Positions 22,373-34,758 of a stretch of 64,000 nt of DNA are shown piece after piece. How positions within the stretch are numbered: the first letter of the stretch is position 1; each line of letters starts with the position of its first letter. The position numbers were made by a program, and so were the translations under genes. The notes beneath the pieces were generated by a model. That model did no database searches. It was not told where the DNA came from and saw only the letters and a program-made list of their open reading frames with translations. The DNA is from Rhipidocladum racemiflorum (Eukaryota > Streptophyta > Magnoliopsida > Poales > Poaceae): positions 930,001 to 994,000 of the forward strand of contig JAYEVF010000030.1 of assembly GCA_036346355.1 (NCBI GenBank), in the 5' to 3' direction.

Positions 22373-22744
22373 TCTTTGTGAGTGATAACCTAGTGTTATG
22401 GAGGAGTAAGAAGCATGAAGTTGTGGCTCAATCTACCGTAGAGGCAAAATATAGAGCGATGGCGTTAAGATTGAGTAAGATGATCTAGATGAATGATCTA
22501 TTGTCTGAACTTTGAGTGTCAAGGAGTGGTCCCTTGGTATTGCATTGTGACAATAAATTTGTGATCAATATTGCAAACAATCCAATACAATATGACCGTA
22601 CCAAGCATGCTGACATCGATAGGTTCTTTATCAAGGAGAAGCTAGATGACAGCTAGTTGACAGAATACTTGAGCTGGAGTACGTCGAGTCTAGTGAATAG
22701 TTGGTTGACTGCTTTACTAAAGGGTTATATCGTAGCAAGGGTGC
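22373..22744 (+). pseudogene. copia RNase H remnant
   Basis: The frame reads through recognisable copia RNase H blocks: SKKHEVVAQSTVEAKYRAMA, LHCDNKFVINIANNP, DRTKHADIDRFFIKEKL. In-frame stops occur after LSEL and DDS. It is cut at its end by the long LTR starting at 22745. Confidence 0.85.
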
Positions 22745-24906
22745 TGTCGGGACCCGGATTTACAAACCCGAAAGACCGAAACCCTCTGTGTATACTGCAC
22801 TAGTTCAGGATCACGCTAGTGCACACAGTGACAACAAAATTGAAATATCATTCCATTAACCAAATCAACTAAGAAAGTAGCAAATAATAACAATAAACCT
22901 TATGGACAAAGTTTACATAACTGTGTCTTAAGGGCTTAAGAAACAAATAAACCATTGCAGCGGAAATAAAATAACTTAGGCCATCCAACATGCCACAGGC
23001 ACTCATCTGGGGAAACTCATCCTAGTTCTCGTAGTTCTCATAATACTCCTCGCAGAAATCAGTATTTCCCTGCTCTTCCTCAGCAACTGATCAATAAAGG
23101 CATAAAGCCGTGAGTACAAAAAGTACTCAGCAAGCCGAAGGGAATGATGCAAATAATGTATGGCTTGACAATAATAGTCAAATGATTATTTTGCAGAAAA
23201 CAATAACTTGAATGTAAATATAATAAATAGATTCAAAGCATAATTGACAAAAGATAATAAATAACCGGTAAACCAATTGTAGACAATAACAAGAGATTGG
23301 TGAGGCATCACCCAGCACCAACTAAAACTATCATCAACCACTGAACTTAACAGTATCAATAATTTCACATTAAAAACAACAATGAACTCCCCGTTCACTT
23401 CCAACAATTCCACCTTCCAACATTTTATGAAAACACTATACCTCATGTGAAATCCCCAGGCACGTCCATGACCGCGGACACGGCTATTCGAATAGTTTGA
23501 CACACTCTGTAGAGGTTGTACAAGTTTTCCCACAAGACATGATCATCTCTTAGTGTCATGCGCAATTATCACACTTCCTTTGGTGTGTCGATAGAGAGAT
23601 CACAACTGTGGGCTTCGAGCCTCTGGCCCACTACTGTTTTTTTTTTTCCTTTTCGGTTTTGTATTTGCGATTTTGACTCAAATACGTCTCCTAAATTTGG
23701 TTTTTTATAATATTTTTCATCCCAGATATCACAAATATATTATACTAATTTTAGGAAATTTTAGTATAATTTTTTTGCAAAAATTTCAAATTTTTTGAAT
23801 TTGAATTTGTATTCAGCCGGTTTGCTGATCGGTTTATGAATCTGAGCCGGTTCGATAGCGGCAATTTTTGCAATTTTCATTTGAAAATCGGCGATTTTGT
23901 AGTCCCTGATCTTGATAATTTTCAGAGGTGAGTGGAGAGATCTCAAGCAACCTTAGATTAGTTCTCTCGTGGTAGTATATTACTACTGTTTATGTTGCGG
24001 CCCATGTTTGTCAAGAACAACTCGCTTTGTTTGCTTGTGGGTGCTCAAGAAGGGTATCTGGTTGGAACGAATCAGGTGACCCAAGGTTCCAAATACCGGT
24101 GAAATTTTGGAAATTTTGGTCGAGATTTTAGATTTTGGACCCCAAGATCCTAAATCTCAGTTGAATAAAAAAATTTAAAAATTTTTGAAAAAAAAAGTCA
24201 CTTTTGAGAGATGTTTAATCCTTCACATTGTGCAAAAACATGTGGTAATTGCTTAAAATAATTGACATGGATTGAGAAAGATGTGACCATGATTGCTAGG
24301 CAGTTGGTTCAGATTGTGCATCTTGGCTTACTGCTGGAGAAGTCATGATTTAGTGTAATATGCAATATGTATTATGCCAAAATTGGTTTTATCTCATCCA
24401 CTTGCACTGATTCTTAAGGACCAAAATAAAATCATGTTTAGTGTAATATGTAATATGTAAACCACATGTCCTAATGATATTACCATATGTTCTGTTACAT
24501 TTGAAAAATCAAAAACAGATTTTACATAAGACTTTTATCATAACATTACCACTGTTAGATTTTTTAAAAATAACTCATGCTTGATCATCATTTGAAATTT
24601 TTATGGGAATATTAGTGATGTGTTAGGATCATCCAAAAAAAATTCAAAATTTTTTAATGTGTTTCGGACCATTTTTCGGTCGATTCAATGTGGGCCGAAA
24701 TCTCGGTGATTTCGTCCGAGATCTCGGTGATTTCGGTCAAGATCTCGGATTTCCCGGTTTAAAAAAAAACAGGATTTGAAATTTGGTTTTTACATTTCGT
24801 CCGGATTTTGTCCAAAATTTTTGAATCTCGCCGAGATTTTAGATTTCGACCACCTCCGAGATTTATACCAAAACAAGATTTGAAACCTTGAGGTGACCCA
24901 ACAGCC
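22745..24906 (-). mobile_element. probable solo LTR (gypsy-like), with a nested MULE
   Basis: It begins TGTCGGGACCCGG, ends ACAGCCA, and has a possible 5-bp duplication GGTGC (22740-22744 and 24907-24911). It shares GTGAGTACAAAAAGTACTCA, CGGCTATTCGAATAGTTT and CCACAAGACA with the repeats at 4567 and 61878. No internal coding domains occur. The right border depends on accepting the duplication and is less certain than the left. Confidence 0.55.
24085..24890. mobile_element. non-autonomous Mutator-like (MULE) element, 0.8 kb
   Basis: It is flanked by a perfect direct repeat AGGTGACCCA (24075-24084 and 24891-24900); 9-10 bp duplications are typical of Mutator elements. Ends AGGTTCCAAAT and, inverted, CAAGGTTTCAAAT form the terminal repeats. 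Internal GATCTCGGTGATTTCGG-type repeats are present. There is no transposase. Confidence 0.8.
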
Positions 24907-25205
24907 AGGTGCTTGTCACTGATAGGAACATATCGCAAAGTCGCCAAATGCTGAGGTTGACTCGGACGTAGCATAGGTTGTGCGGCTTCGTGGTGATAAG
25001 TGGTAACATGTAGTAACATGTACCAGCAACAAGCAAGTTTTTTTTTGAAGGACAGCTGACGCTGTTTTTATATTAGCAGAAAAGAGACATAATTACAAGG
25101 CGCAGGAGTCTGCGTCTAAGAGAGAAAGAAAAGGGAGAGAGAGGAAGGAAAAAAGGAAGAGAAAGAGAAAGAAGAGAAGGAGAAAAGAGAAAGCAAAGGG
25201 TCCTG

Positions 25206-25733
25206 TCAAGGAAGATGTTCTACTACACTTTTAAGCTCATTTGCTCCCGCGCGAATCCATTGTGTGGCATCATCCTTGATTGATTGAAGGATGTTTTCGT
25301 TGGTTGCCCATTTATTTTGGAAGACTCTATTATTGCGTTCTTTCCACCAATTCCAGCATGTTAGGATGATCAACGATTTGGTACCTTTCCGAAGCCTACA
25401 TTGGCAGTTGATTCGGTCAAGGTTCCATTGTTCTAGGTTTGTTGTCGGTTCCCAGTGTTCCGGTAAGAGTGACGGCAGGCGAACCCACTTAGCAATAGCT
25501 GACCAAAGATGTCGCACTTGGGGGCAGTCTATAAATAAGTGATAGGAGGTTTCCAGGCTCCGACAGCACATTTGACAGAAGTATTGGTTGGGCCACTCCC
25601 TATGTTGCAAACGTTGTGCTGTCCATAGCCGATTCTGGACGGCTAGCCAAAGGAAGATTTTGCAGCGAAATGGCGCCCAAGCCGACCAGATCGTGACGTG
25701 GAATGGTTTAGAGGTGCAACCTGCAAATTGCAT
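25206..25733 (-). pseudogene. LINE C-terminal zinc-binding RT domain (zf-RVT)
   Basis: The reading frame has FHVTIWSAWAPFRCKIFLWL, then CQMCCRSLETSYHLFIDCP (Cys/His cluster), then ILTCWNWWKERNNRVF. This is the C-terminal domain typical of plant L1 elements. It lies in the same frame as the RT pieces upstream. Confidence 0.88.
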
Positions 25734-25820
25734 GTGGTACGTTGAGCTAGCTGAGTAGATGCCATTGGAGGTTTGTGTCCATATAATGTCGTCTTCTCTT
25801 TCTAGTTGTAGAGGTACTGA

Positions 25821-27540
25821 CTATATTTTCATCCATAGATGTACATATTCTCGAAGAAGCAGAGATGTCAGGTTATGCCGAATATCACGGATCCAGTTGT
25901 TATTTAGTAGGGCATTCGCCACCGATCTTTTCTTGCGCCTAGAGTGTTTGAAGAGGTGGGGTGCAAGTTCTGAAGGAGCTACACCCTCCAGCCATCGAGA
26001 AGTCCAAAACGTAGCCTTTTTACCATTACCGATGATGATTTTGGTGGCCGCCGAGAAAAGTAGTTGATCAGTAGGGTCATAAGGTGTAGGCATTCCCTTC
26101 CACGGTCTGTCCGGGGCCATCCACTCTAGCCATAGCCAGCGTATACGGAGTGCTCGTGCAAATCTACCTAGTTCCAGAATTCCTAGGCCCCCCATGCTTA
26201 ACGGTCGGCAAACCGTTGACCACCGCACTTTGCAATTCCCACCATGCAGTGTGGCGCTACCTGCCCAAAGGAATTTCCTTCTTATTTTGTCAAGGTCAAA
26301 GATGAATTTTTTCGGCACCTTGAGCGCTGTTAGAAGGTAAATTGGAAGTGAGGTAATGACAGATTTGACTAGGATGAGGCGCCCCCCTAATGAGAGATGA
26401 CATGCTTGCCAGGCTGCCAATCGTTGCGCAGCTTTATCTAGGATGGGTTGCAGATCTACGTGCCGCAGGTGGCCTAGTGTAAGAGGCATGCCAAGATATT
26501 TCATAGGAAAATGCGAGACCATCCCAGTGAATGGTTGAAGGATGTTGTTGAGGTCTAGGCCCTAGCACCGGATCGCAGTTATTGTGCTCTTTTGTAGGTT
26601 GACCCGTAGACCGGAGGCCTCCCCAAAGTGGTGTAGGATGGTGATGATTGCTTCTAGCTCCTCCTTGACAGGATTTAGGAAGATGATGGCTTCGTCTGCA
26701 TAAAGGGAGACTCGGAGTGAGGGAGAGCAGCCTTTGAGAGGTGAAAGCAGGCCTTCTTCAGTGGCTTTTGCGAGGATGCGGTGCAGAGGGTCGATGGCTA
26801 GGATGAAAAGGAAAGGTGATAAGGGGTCGCCCTGTCTTAGTCCACGTTGGTGTCTGATTTGAGCCCCAGGCACTCCATTTAGAAGCACAGATGATGAGGT
26901 TGTCGCGAAGGAGATGGAGAGCCATTCACGCCATCGAGGGCCAAAACTACGCGCCTGCAAAAGGCTAAGGAGATATTCCCAGGATACAGAGTCGAAGGAT
27001 TTCTCGATATCCAATTTTAGCATTAGCACGGGGGTGCGAGTCCGATGGTAACTTCTTGCACGATTTTGAACACATAAGAAGTTGTCTTGAATGCATCGCC
27101 CTTTGATGAAGGCACTCTGAGAGTTTGAGATGAGAGAATTTATATGTCTCGAGAGGCGTAATGCTAATACTTTGGCTAATATCTTTGTGATGGAGTGGAT
27201 TAGGTTGATTGGTCGATAGTCTGTAGCCCTACCAGAACCTTCCTTTTTTTGGGATCAAGGCAATTAAAGCTGTGTTTAGGAGCCCGAAGGCCTCCGCCGA
27301 GCAATTTTGGAAGCAGCGAAGTATCGCCATGATGTCAGGTTTGACGATGTCCCAGCAGTGCTTGTAGAAGGTGCCAGTGAAGCCATCCGGGCCTAGGGCT
27401 TTTTCAGCTGGCAGTAGGTTGATTGCCTGCATGACCTCTTGCTCTGTGAAGTCTGCCTCAAGGTCAGTTAGGTTGTAGGTAGGGAGGTTTAGGTATTGCC
27501 AGTTTACATCGTGAGAGCGCGTGATCTTTTTCCCTAGCAA
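25821..27540 (-). pseudogene. LINE reverse transcriptase, broken, YADE active site
   Basis: The N-terminal part (27229-27540) reads KALGPDGFTGTFYKHCWDIV and LIALIPKK. The core (26562-27029) has KLDIEKSFDSVSW, RGLRQGDPLSPFLF and the catalytic box YADE in place of YADD (Glu codon at 26691-26693). The C-terminal part (25821-26522) has KYLGMPLTLG and WQACHLSLGGRLILVKSV. The pieces are separated by stops and one frame change. Loss of the second catalytic Asp would itself abolish polymerisation. Confidence 0.88.
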
Positions 27541-27737
27541 TGAAGAGAAGTGGTGGAACAGTACGCGTTCCTTGTCTTTGTGGTGAGTGGCGATGCCCTA
27601 GTCAGTTTGTAGGGATTGAATGAAGTTTTTTCGACGTCGTCCATTGGCCTTGAGGTGGAAGAAGCGGGTGTTTGCATCCCCCTCCGTGAGCCACGTGATC
27701 CAGGAGGCCTGTCGCTTGCGCGCCCTTTGGACCGCTG

Positions 27738-28715
27738 CTAAGCCAGGACCCGTAGCTTGAGTGCTTTGCGGAGGAGGAGCTCGGACTGGGAGAGTTGCCT
27801 TGACTCTTGGGCTACCTCGAGTCGCAGAATGATCACGTTTGCTATGTGGAAGTGTAATTTAGCGTCACTCAAGATTGACAAGCTCCAGGTACGTAGCGTC
27901 TTTGCGGTCATGCGAAGCTTGTGCGCCAGTTGTCTAAAGGGATTAGTGTGCTTGTGCGACGCTGTCCATGTTTGTTGAACGACTTCTAGAAATCCTGGGA
28001 AACGAGGCCAGAAGTTTTCAAACTTGAAAGACCGTGGCTTCCTGGGGCCATTCTCGCTTGCCAACAGAAGAGGGCAGCGATCGGACATGGAGGAGGAAAG
28101 TGCTTGCAATAAGTGGTTTGAGAATAGGGAGTCCCATTCATGGTTACAGAAGACACGGTCCAATTTTACTAACGTTGGGTCGGCTCGCTCATTGCTCCAA
28201 GTGTACTTACGATTGTGTAGCGTTACTTCTCGGAGCTGACATCGATTAATCATGGCACGGAATTGTGCCATTGACCGACGATTGAGGTTGGTGTTGTTTT
28301 TATCTCTTGCCTCGTAGATCAAGTTGAAGTCGCCGAGGATGAGCCAAGGGGTTTGAGGCGAAGGCGCTATCAAGGTAAGCTCCTGCAAGAAGGAGGGTTT
28401 CTCCTGTTCTTCACATGGTCCGTACACCGTAGTTAGCAAGAAGGAGACATCATTGTTTGTGAGCGATATTTGTGCTGTTAGTGAGAAGCGACGGAGGGTC
28501 AGGGCTGTCACACGAACTTTGTTTTGATCCCAGAGAAGAAGGATTCCGCCCTTCGCACCTTGGGCTGGCAAGTAGCAAGCAGACGCTAGTTGCTGTCCAC
28601 CGATTTGTTGAACCGAGGATTGGGTTATACATTGCATCTTCGTTTCTTGGAAGCAGGCAATGGCGGGTCTGGTGGCTTCCAGGGTCTGCCTGACCGTCGC
28701 GCGTCTGGCCGCACC
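27738..28715 (-). pseudogene. LINE endonuclease (EEP) domain
   Basis: The frame contains ACFQETK (catalytic Glu), GGILLLWDQNKVRV, VYGPCEEQEK, PWLILGDFNLI, YTWSNERADPTLVKLDRVFC and SDRCPLLL. These are the landmarks of the apurinic-endonuclease-like domain that nicks the target for L1 priming. The domain itself looks open over about 300 residues. It is separated from RT by stops, so the polyprotein is broken. Confidence 0.88.
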
Positions 28716-28749
28716 ATTAAATAGAAGGCCTATAAAGGTTCATGTGAAT

Positions 28750-28934
28750 TTTTATTGAAACCCTAGCTGTAGGTTATAAATAGAAGGCAATGATCCTCCA
28801 ATTGTACACACATGCAACAAGCAATAAAGAACAGCAGATCAGTTCCTCCTCATACTTTGTGTCTTTTTATCTTTGTTCTCCACTTTAGATTTGTTCAGGA
28901 ACCTTGAACTCTTCGATAGCAGGATTCTTTAACA
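28750..28934 (+). repeat. truncated copia LTR
   Basis: The right three quarters of the copia LTR family are recognisable: GGTTATAAATAGAAGG, CAATAAAGAACAG, GTTCCTCCTCATAC, TTCTCCACTT, then CTTCGATAGC...TTTAACA. The left part is missing at the LINE 5' junction. No primer site follows, so it is a 3' or solo LTR. Confidence 0.7.
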
Positions 28935-29284
28935 ATGAGCTCATTTCTTTTCGCGACGAAGTGAGGGCAAAGGACAGGAAATACATGCCGTTGCTATTAT
29001 AATTGTAACTTAAACAATTACTCGTGAGACGTCGGATCGACGGACAAGCGCGCGTAGGATCCGGACTTCAAATCGGAGACAAGCTGCCGTTTTCCCCATC
29101 GGTCCGTAACCTGATCTAAACCTACGTATGGTGGAAGACTAGGCCAGTAGGAGCTTTGGCCACTGATATTAGCTTTCACATCGGCAAGCCAAAGCCGCGT
29201 TCGGTTTGATCATTCACGTCTCTCCAAAATCTTATCGACTCGACCATCGCGGTGATGGTGAGCACCACCAACGTAACCTTTCGG
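28935..29284. other. unassigned
   Basis: Nothing recognisable was found. Confidence 0.4.
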
Positions 29285-29293
29285 TGGTCATCA

Positions 29294-29469
29294 CCAGTGC
29301 CGGATCCAAACTAGAATTTAAAAATTATTAATGAAATAATACTAATATAAGACAAGCGAATCAAGCATAAATTAAACCATCTAAAGATAGAGATGCTAGA
29401 GGTTCTCATAGTCTAGCTGAAAATAGAGAGAGTGCGCTAATCTTGGCTGACCCCTGCTGGGTCCGTCCA
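29294..29469. mobile_element. small hAT-like MITE, 176 bp
   Basis: It is flanked by the 9-bp repeat TGGTCATCA (29285-29293 and 29470-29478). The ends CCAGTGCCGGATCCA and, inverted, TGGACGGACCCAG are imperfect terminal repeats resembling hAT termini (8-bp duplication expected). Confidence 0.6.
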
Positions 29470-29478
29470 TGGTCATCA

Positions 29479-31706
29479 TCAGGGATAGGGACTGAATCTT
29501 GTGGATGTAGAAAGCTAAACAATTTTCTTCACAATCCTCAGAATATGTTCCGTTTGTCGTAAAAATGGCCTTCCTCGATTTTCTTATGCCAATTTCATCA
29601 AATTTCTTTGCCGTGTCAAGTGAGGGGTCTTGTGTTAGCGCATGTGCAAGACTAAGCATATTACAATCGCTACGTTGATGAGAAGTGCTTCTATGTTCTT
29701 CCTTTTAAAAGTTACATAATTATTAAAAACATGAATGAAGGGTAGATGGTGATTACTTACCTCTTCGTTTGCTTTAAGATTTGTGCAACTTGTACTAGAA
29801 GGAAAAGCATAGAAGCACTACTGTTGATGACGTTGATTCTTCTGTCACAACAATCGCACCATTTCTCACAAAGTTTGAACAAAATTGTCGTGAAATTGTT
29901 GCAGTGCATGTGAATCGATATACATGAGATCGGAAGCTCAGTTTTCCGGTGAAGTGACGTATGCTTGGTCTTATCCGGTGGCAATTTTGAACTTCGTTGA
30001 GACTTGAGACAGGCACCAATGCACCATCCTAACTCAACTGCCACTGCACGTCAGCCGTGTCGACTAGCGACCTGTCTCAACGTACGTTACAAGTCAGCCG
30101 CGACATATAGGAGAGGAGTATCTTGGCAGATCATGTGCATGACTTCTTTTCCTATCAAGTGCTGGGTCCATCCATATTACCTCTCTGTAACTGTTCATCC
30201 AAATAACTCTATAAACCTTGTGTATGTGTGTTTTTTCTTCTTCCAAATTTTGCCTGATAAAATTTACAAAACTAGCTCTTTGATAAATGTGAAAGAGCCA
30301 ACAGGGGACACGTATCTCCTACCGCCCTGTTGTACCGTAAAAGGAAAGTGCAATTGCGGTTGGTCCTGTTGGCATGGGAGGAGGAAGCCTGCCGTGGTAG
30401 GGCAGTGCGCCAGGGCAGGGGCAACTATGGACGTACGGCAGAGGCTACCTGGGTACCCTTCCATAAAACTTAAAAATTTAATTTATGCGACTAGGATTGT
30501 GTTATCGTTTTGAGATTGTTTCTTTTGCTTTAATTGTTGGTAAGCAGCAATATTGCAGGTTATTTTCTAACAGTGAACAGTTAAGCTTAGTTATCTGACA
30601 AACTTGGTAAGAGTTGAAGAATTTTCTTAAATCACATGAGATGCACAAAAGGCAGCCATGTAGAAATTTTTTTTAAATTACATGATATATTGATAGGTGG
30701 CAGGAGAGGAAAATTGGAGTTCTTTTCTCGCTTCATGGTTGAATTCGTTGTTAGCATATATAAAATGAGGTGAAGTGACGTTTAATGTTCGAACAAAAAT
30801 GAAGGAAGGACACATAATATTTCGTAATATATTTTGGAATTACATGGCGCATATAGTTTGATTCGGTGCCCATGTTCTCATTGCTACTTTGTACGGTAGA
30901 AATGGCAACACAGATGAACCACGAATATGGACAATATCTACGATATAAGTGTGCCTTTTAGAATTAGAAAAGGGTGGGATGGATTATGCGTTATGGGCGG
31001 AGGAAGTTAAGGATCTAATAGGTAACCGTACGGCACTCATATGGAGTATTGATCGTCAGGACGGCGTGTTCGGGAATGGTTGTCATGGTAGTAGCAAACA
31101 CAACTACAGTTCGTGTTGGCGCATCAGTAGTAAGTTGGTATTTGCTGCCGAGGTGGACGACCTCCTCATTGTTCCTCACCCTGATCCTTTGGCGACGGAG
31201 ATCGTCATTATGCCTCTAGAGCTCTACGTTCTGCCTGTGGAGCTCTTCGTTGTCGTTCTTCACCGTGGTGAGGCCTCTCCCATTCGTTAATGCGTCGTAA
31301 CAATGTGTGGATGTAAACTTGAGCATCTAAGGGATACGGTGGGTCCACCCATTTGGTGAATTTGTAATCCATAGTTGGCAAGTAAGAGTATGTGTTAACA
31401 AGCGATATAGTGGGCATGCGTTGAATGGTATGTAAGAGTTGTAGCGGTTACCATGAATAGAGGGCGTTGGTAAAAATAGCATCCCAGGCCGGAATTACAC
31501 TCATCGCAAACCTGAACTACGAACTTGAGGTGGTGCTTGTATTTCGGCCATTGCTCGAGGAGGTCCTCACCGTGCTCACATAGTGGATTTCTGGCGGTGT
31601 AGTACTCTTGTGTTCTAATGGGAAAATCGGGGCTGGGAAATCAGGGTCTAGGGAACTATAGATTTATGTGTCCTCAAGGTAAACCATGTATGTCCTCGCC
31701 TACCCC
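29479..31706. other. unassigned region, several short frames without known domain
   Basis: Frames at 29396-29659 (-), 29757-30044 (-), 30004-30513 (+) and 30949-31290 (+) have no domain I recognise, and their codon context gives no support. They are left unannotated as genes. Confidence 0.4.
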
Positions 31707-33425
31707 TGTGAAGCATCTAGACCCCTAATTTGTTTTTAGTTTTGGTAATTAATGATAATCGTGATTAAAGGACTAACAATCTTTCTTGAGTATGTGAGAT
31801 TAGGTTAGTCCTCATTTTTTGCTCATGAAAAAGGTGGGATCATGAAGTAAAAGGTCTCTCAAAGATGACTCAAACTCAAGGCCATGGTATAAAAATTTAA
31901 AAATCTTTTTTATAGCTTTTGCCGATCTTGGTGTTTGGTGAAAAGATAAGATTGCTAGAATAGACATCATACTATTAAGAGGGACCTTTGGCTAGTAGCT
32001 TGAATTTGTTTAAAAACATGGCTCAAATTATGCTCATACTTAATCATGATTTTGCATTGAAAAATCTTTCAAATTTCTTGCTGTGATGGCAAAGTCGGCA
32101 CTATCGGCAACTAAAGGCCGATACTACCGTTGGGTCGGTAGTACCGCCCACTAGGTGTGGTAGTCATTTTCCAAAAAATCCCGTTCTTGTGGTTTTGCTA
32201 GTACGACACTATCGACGCCTAGGAGCGGTATTACCGAAGGTGCGGTAGTACCGCCCCTTTGATGTTAGTAGCTTTATTCCAGAGATGCACTTTTTGTGCC
32301 TTTCTCCTGACCGGCATTACCGGGCCAGAGGAGTGGTACTACCGCAAGTTCGGTATTACCGCCCCTCAATTGGCGATGGTTATCTTCGAGAGGCACTATT
32401 TTTGTCCATTTTCTTCGATCGGCATTACCAAAGCACTGAGTCAGTACTACCGCAAGTACGATATTACTACCCCAATCTTGCCGATAGTTATTTTACAGTG
32501 AAGAGATTTTGGGGTTAAATTCTAAAATTCAAAGAGCGGTACTACCGGGCTTGGTTGGCTGTAGTGCTAGGGGCACTATAGCAATGACTAGTACGTACCA
32601 CATTAAATGCACTATTTCGACCATTACCTTTGTTGCTGGCACTACCGGCGCATACATAGCGGTAGTGCCAGATTTGGCAGATTTTGGTAGATTTTGTCCC
32701 CAACGTCTGGAATTGTTGGTGCGGGCTATAAATACCCCCTCTTCTGCACCAAGGGCAATGTTAGACATATTATTGAACATCTCAGGAGCCCTTGCAACTC
32801 TCTCATCACTCTTGTGCATTAAATTTCAAATTGAGTAGTTGAGAGAACTCAAGTGTAAGCATTAAATTTGAGACATTAGAATACTTGATCATCTTCAAGC
32901 AAGCGTCACTAGTTCGTTCTTTTGGAGTTTGCCAACTCCTAGATGGCTTGGAGGTGGGACCAGTGATCTCTTCAAAGGAGTTTGTGAAGAGACCCGCGTT
33001 CGATTGTGAAGGTCGGAGCTCGCCTACCCGGAGAGTGGAAGAGCTACCACTAATGATCAAGGGAGGCTCAATTGCATAAGGAGCCAGCTTGATTCTTTCA
33101 AGCTTCCTCAATGTGGGTTAGGGGAGACCGCCAAGTCTCTAAGACCATGAGAAACATTCTTGTGTCTCAATTATGGTTTGATCATTGTTTCCTTTAATTC
33201 ATGCAATTTACATTTCTTGTGATCATTGTGTTATATTATCTCTTCAGGTTTGCTATTCTTGCTTAGACTTAGCTTGTCGGTGCACTTAGCAAAACCTAGC
33301 TTATTTAGGCTTTAATTGTTGTAGAATTGCAAATCATATCATACTTGCTTAACTATCGCATTAGAGCCAAAAGATTTTAAAAACCTCCTATTCACCTCCT
33401 CTAGTTGGTTATCCTTGATCCTACA
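31707..33425 (+). mobile_element. probable solo LTR, Sirevirus/Maximus-like copia
   Basis: The start TGTGAAGCATCTAGACCCC followed by TTTTGGTAATTAATGATAA resembles the start of Sirevirus LTRs. The end CACCTCCTCTAGTTGG...GATCCTACA resembles their usual end. A TATA-like GCTATAAATACCCCC lies at about 32726-32740, in the right place for a promoter. No perfect duplication was found (ACCCC against CCCTC), so either the borders or the solo-LTR interpretation may be off. Confidence 0.6.
32100..32670. repeat. degenerate ~125-bp tandem repeats rich in TACTACCG
   Basis: The block CGGTAGTACCGCCC/CGGTATTACCGCCCC followed by an A/T-rich stretch recurs about four to five times in the LTR upstream of its TATA. 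Short palindromes (CGGTANTACCG) occur in every unit. Confidence 0.7.
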
Positions 33426-33429
33426 CCCT

Positions 33430-34753
33430 CCCACCCCTTGAGTTGCCTCCTCTGTCTGTCATTGTAATAGAGTGTAGAGCTTTGGTGGTGGCGCTTTGCG
33501 TATTAATAGGGCCCCATAGGGATGTATAGGGGCCTCCTATAGCCTCATCAATCTTGTAAAAGTATCTATCAGTACTATAAAGTATGTAAAAGGCCCCATA
33601 GGGATTGTATTGGTCTACAAATACAACTTTGAATTCTCTCAAGAACATCCAGTGATTCTTCCATAACTTTCATATAAGAGGGTCTAATTATGAGCTTTCC
33701 TATAGTACAAGCAGGACATAAGAAGCCTTCAGGTCTAGAAAACTCAGCAGTTTTTGCTATGACCAATAGAATTATTGATACTTTTTTATCGTATTAAACC
33801 TAGGATGACCCAGTCAATCATGCTATATCATAAATATTTCTATGTTTTTAAGTATTGTCTTCATTGCAACATAAACTTCGTGTTTTATATATGTACCAGA
33901 TAATCCTTAGGAGAAGGAAGGAAGCTTTCCAACCACGTGTTTCTGGCACCCATTGAACTTAGTCGTGGAAGCCATTAAGATGGATGTCTTTGAAATATAA
34001 TAGTGTATGACTGGACTAAGGGTACAATTAAGCATTCTCTATTATTACACAAGTACCCATATGGAGAACTATGATGGCTCTTTCTGCGCCAACAATGAGG
34101 GTATCACTTTCGATGATGGTCATAATATTTTTAGTTTTCTTAGTCGAAGTCTGAAAATATTCAGTTTACAAATAATTGAATTTTTGGTGCAAATATCAAC
34201 AAGATAGATTTCCTCCTCCGCGATTGGATTATACTTTTTTCTATATTAAAGGAATGATTTAACAATAAAACAATTGTTGCATTAGTGACATATTGAAAAT
34301 ATAGAATAATCATAGCACAATAAATGAATTAAATATAAGGAAAATAATAATTTATTCAACTTTAAATGTTAATTGCTCAACAGGAGCATAAACTGATGTT
34401 CATTCAGAAACTAAAATTAAACTGATAAGCAGACTCATAAGGACTATATGATATCGACTAGTAAGCAGCCGTTTTGGCCAAGTCTTGCTCTGAAAACTCT
34501 CTGGCCCTTTACCCTTTCCTCTGCACTGGGGTTTGCCTCTTCCCTTCTATATTCCACCATTCTTCCATTTCCCCCTTTATCCTTCTGCCTTTTCCGTGGC
34601 CATGGCTATTGCTAGCATGCTGATCATTGGCATACACTTCGGGTATTGTATGTGTCCCATTAGAGAGAACATGATGATTTTTTTATCAGAAGTTCATCAT
34701 GCTTCTCTATATCTAGCAAAGTGTAGATAAGTTTAGAATACTTATGGTACTTG
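33430..34753 (-). pseudogene. copia remnant, integrase and gag C-terminus (left part of split element)
   Basis: On the - strand, 33480-33830 reads LCPACTIGKLIIRPSYMKV and LDVLERIQSCICRPIQSL, the copia GAG-pre-integrase and integrase start. At 34480-34680 a basic stretch (YANDQHASNSHGHGKGRR) resembles the gag C-terminus. It continues across the gypsy insertion into 44172-44760. Stops and an internal deletion make it non-functional. Confidence 0.75.
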
Positions 34754-34758
34754 GTATG

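Larger units (their letters stand above)
25039..28735 (-). mobile_element. L1-type LINE retrotransposon, 5'-truncated
   Basis: The minus strand shows the order endonuclease, reverse transcriptase, RVT-type zinc-binding domain. It ends in a short poly-A (T-run 25039-25047 on +). The 5' end lies near the start of ORF2 (NGAARRATVRQTLEAT at about 28680-28730), so ORF1 and the 5' UTR are absent, as in typical incomplete reverse transcription. Most pieces share one frame, with few stops and one frame change, so decay is moderate. No convincing target duplication was found. Confidence 0.9.

Noticed and set aside
25020..28820. GCAACAAGCAA near both ends of the LINE as a target duplication
   Set aside because: The right copy lies inside the homologous part of a copia LTR (about 28812), not at the LINE border.
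31702..33430. Target duplication for the Sirevirus-like LTR
   Set aside because: Flanks ACCCC and CCCTC do not match, so no duplication is claimed.
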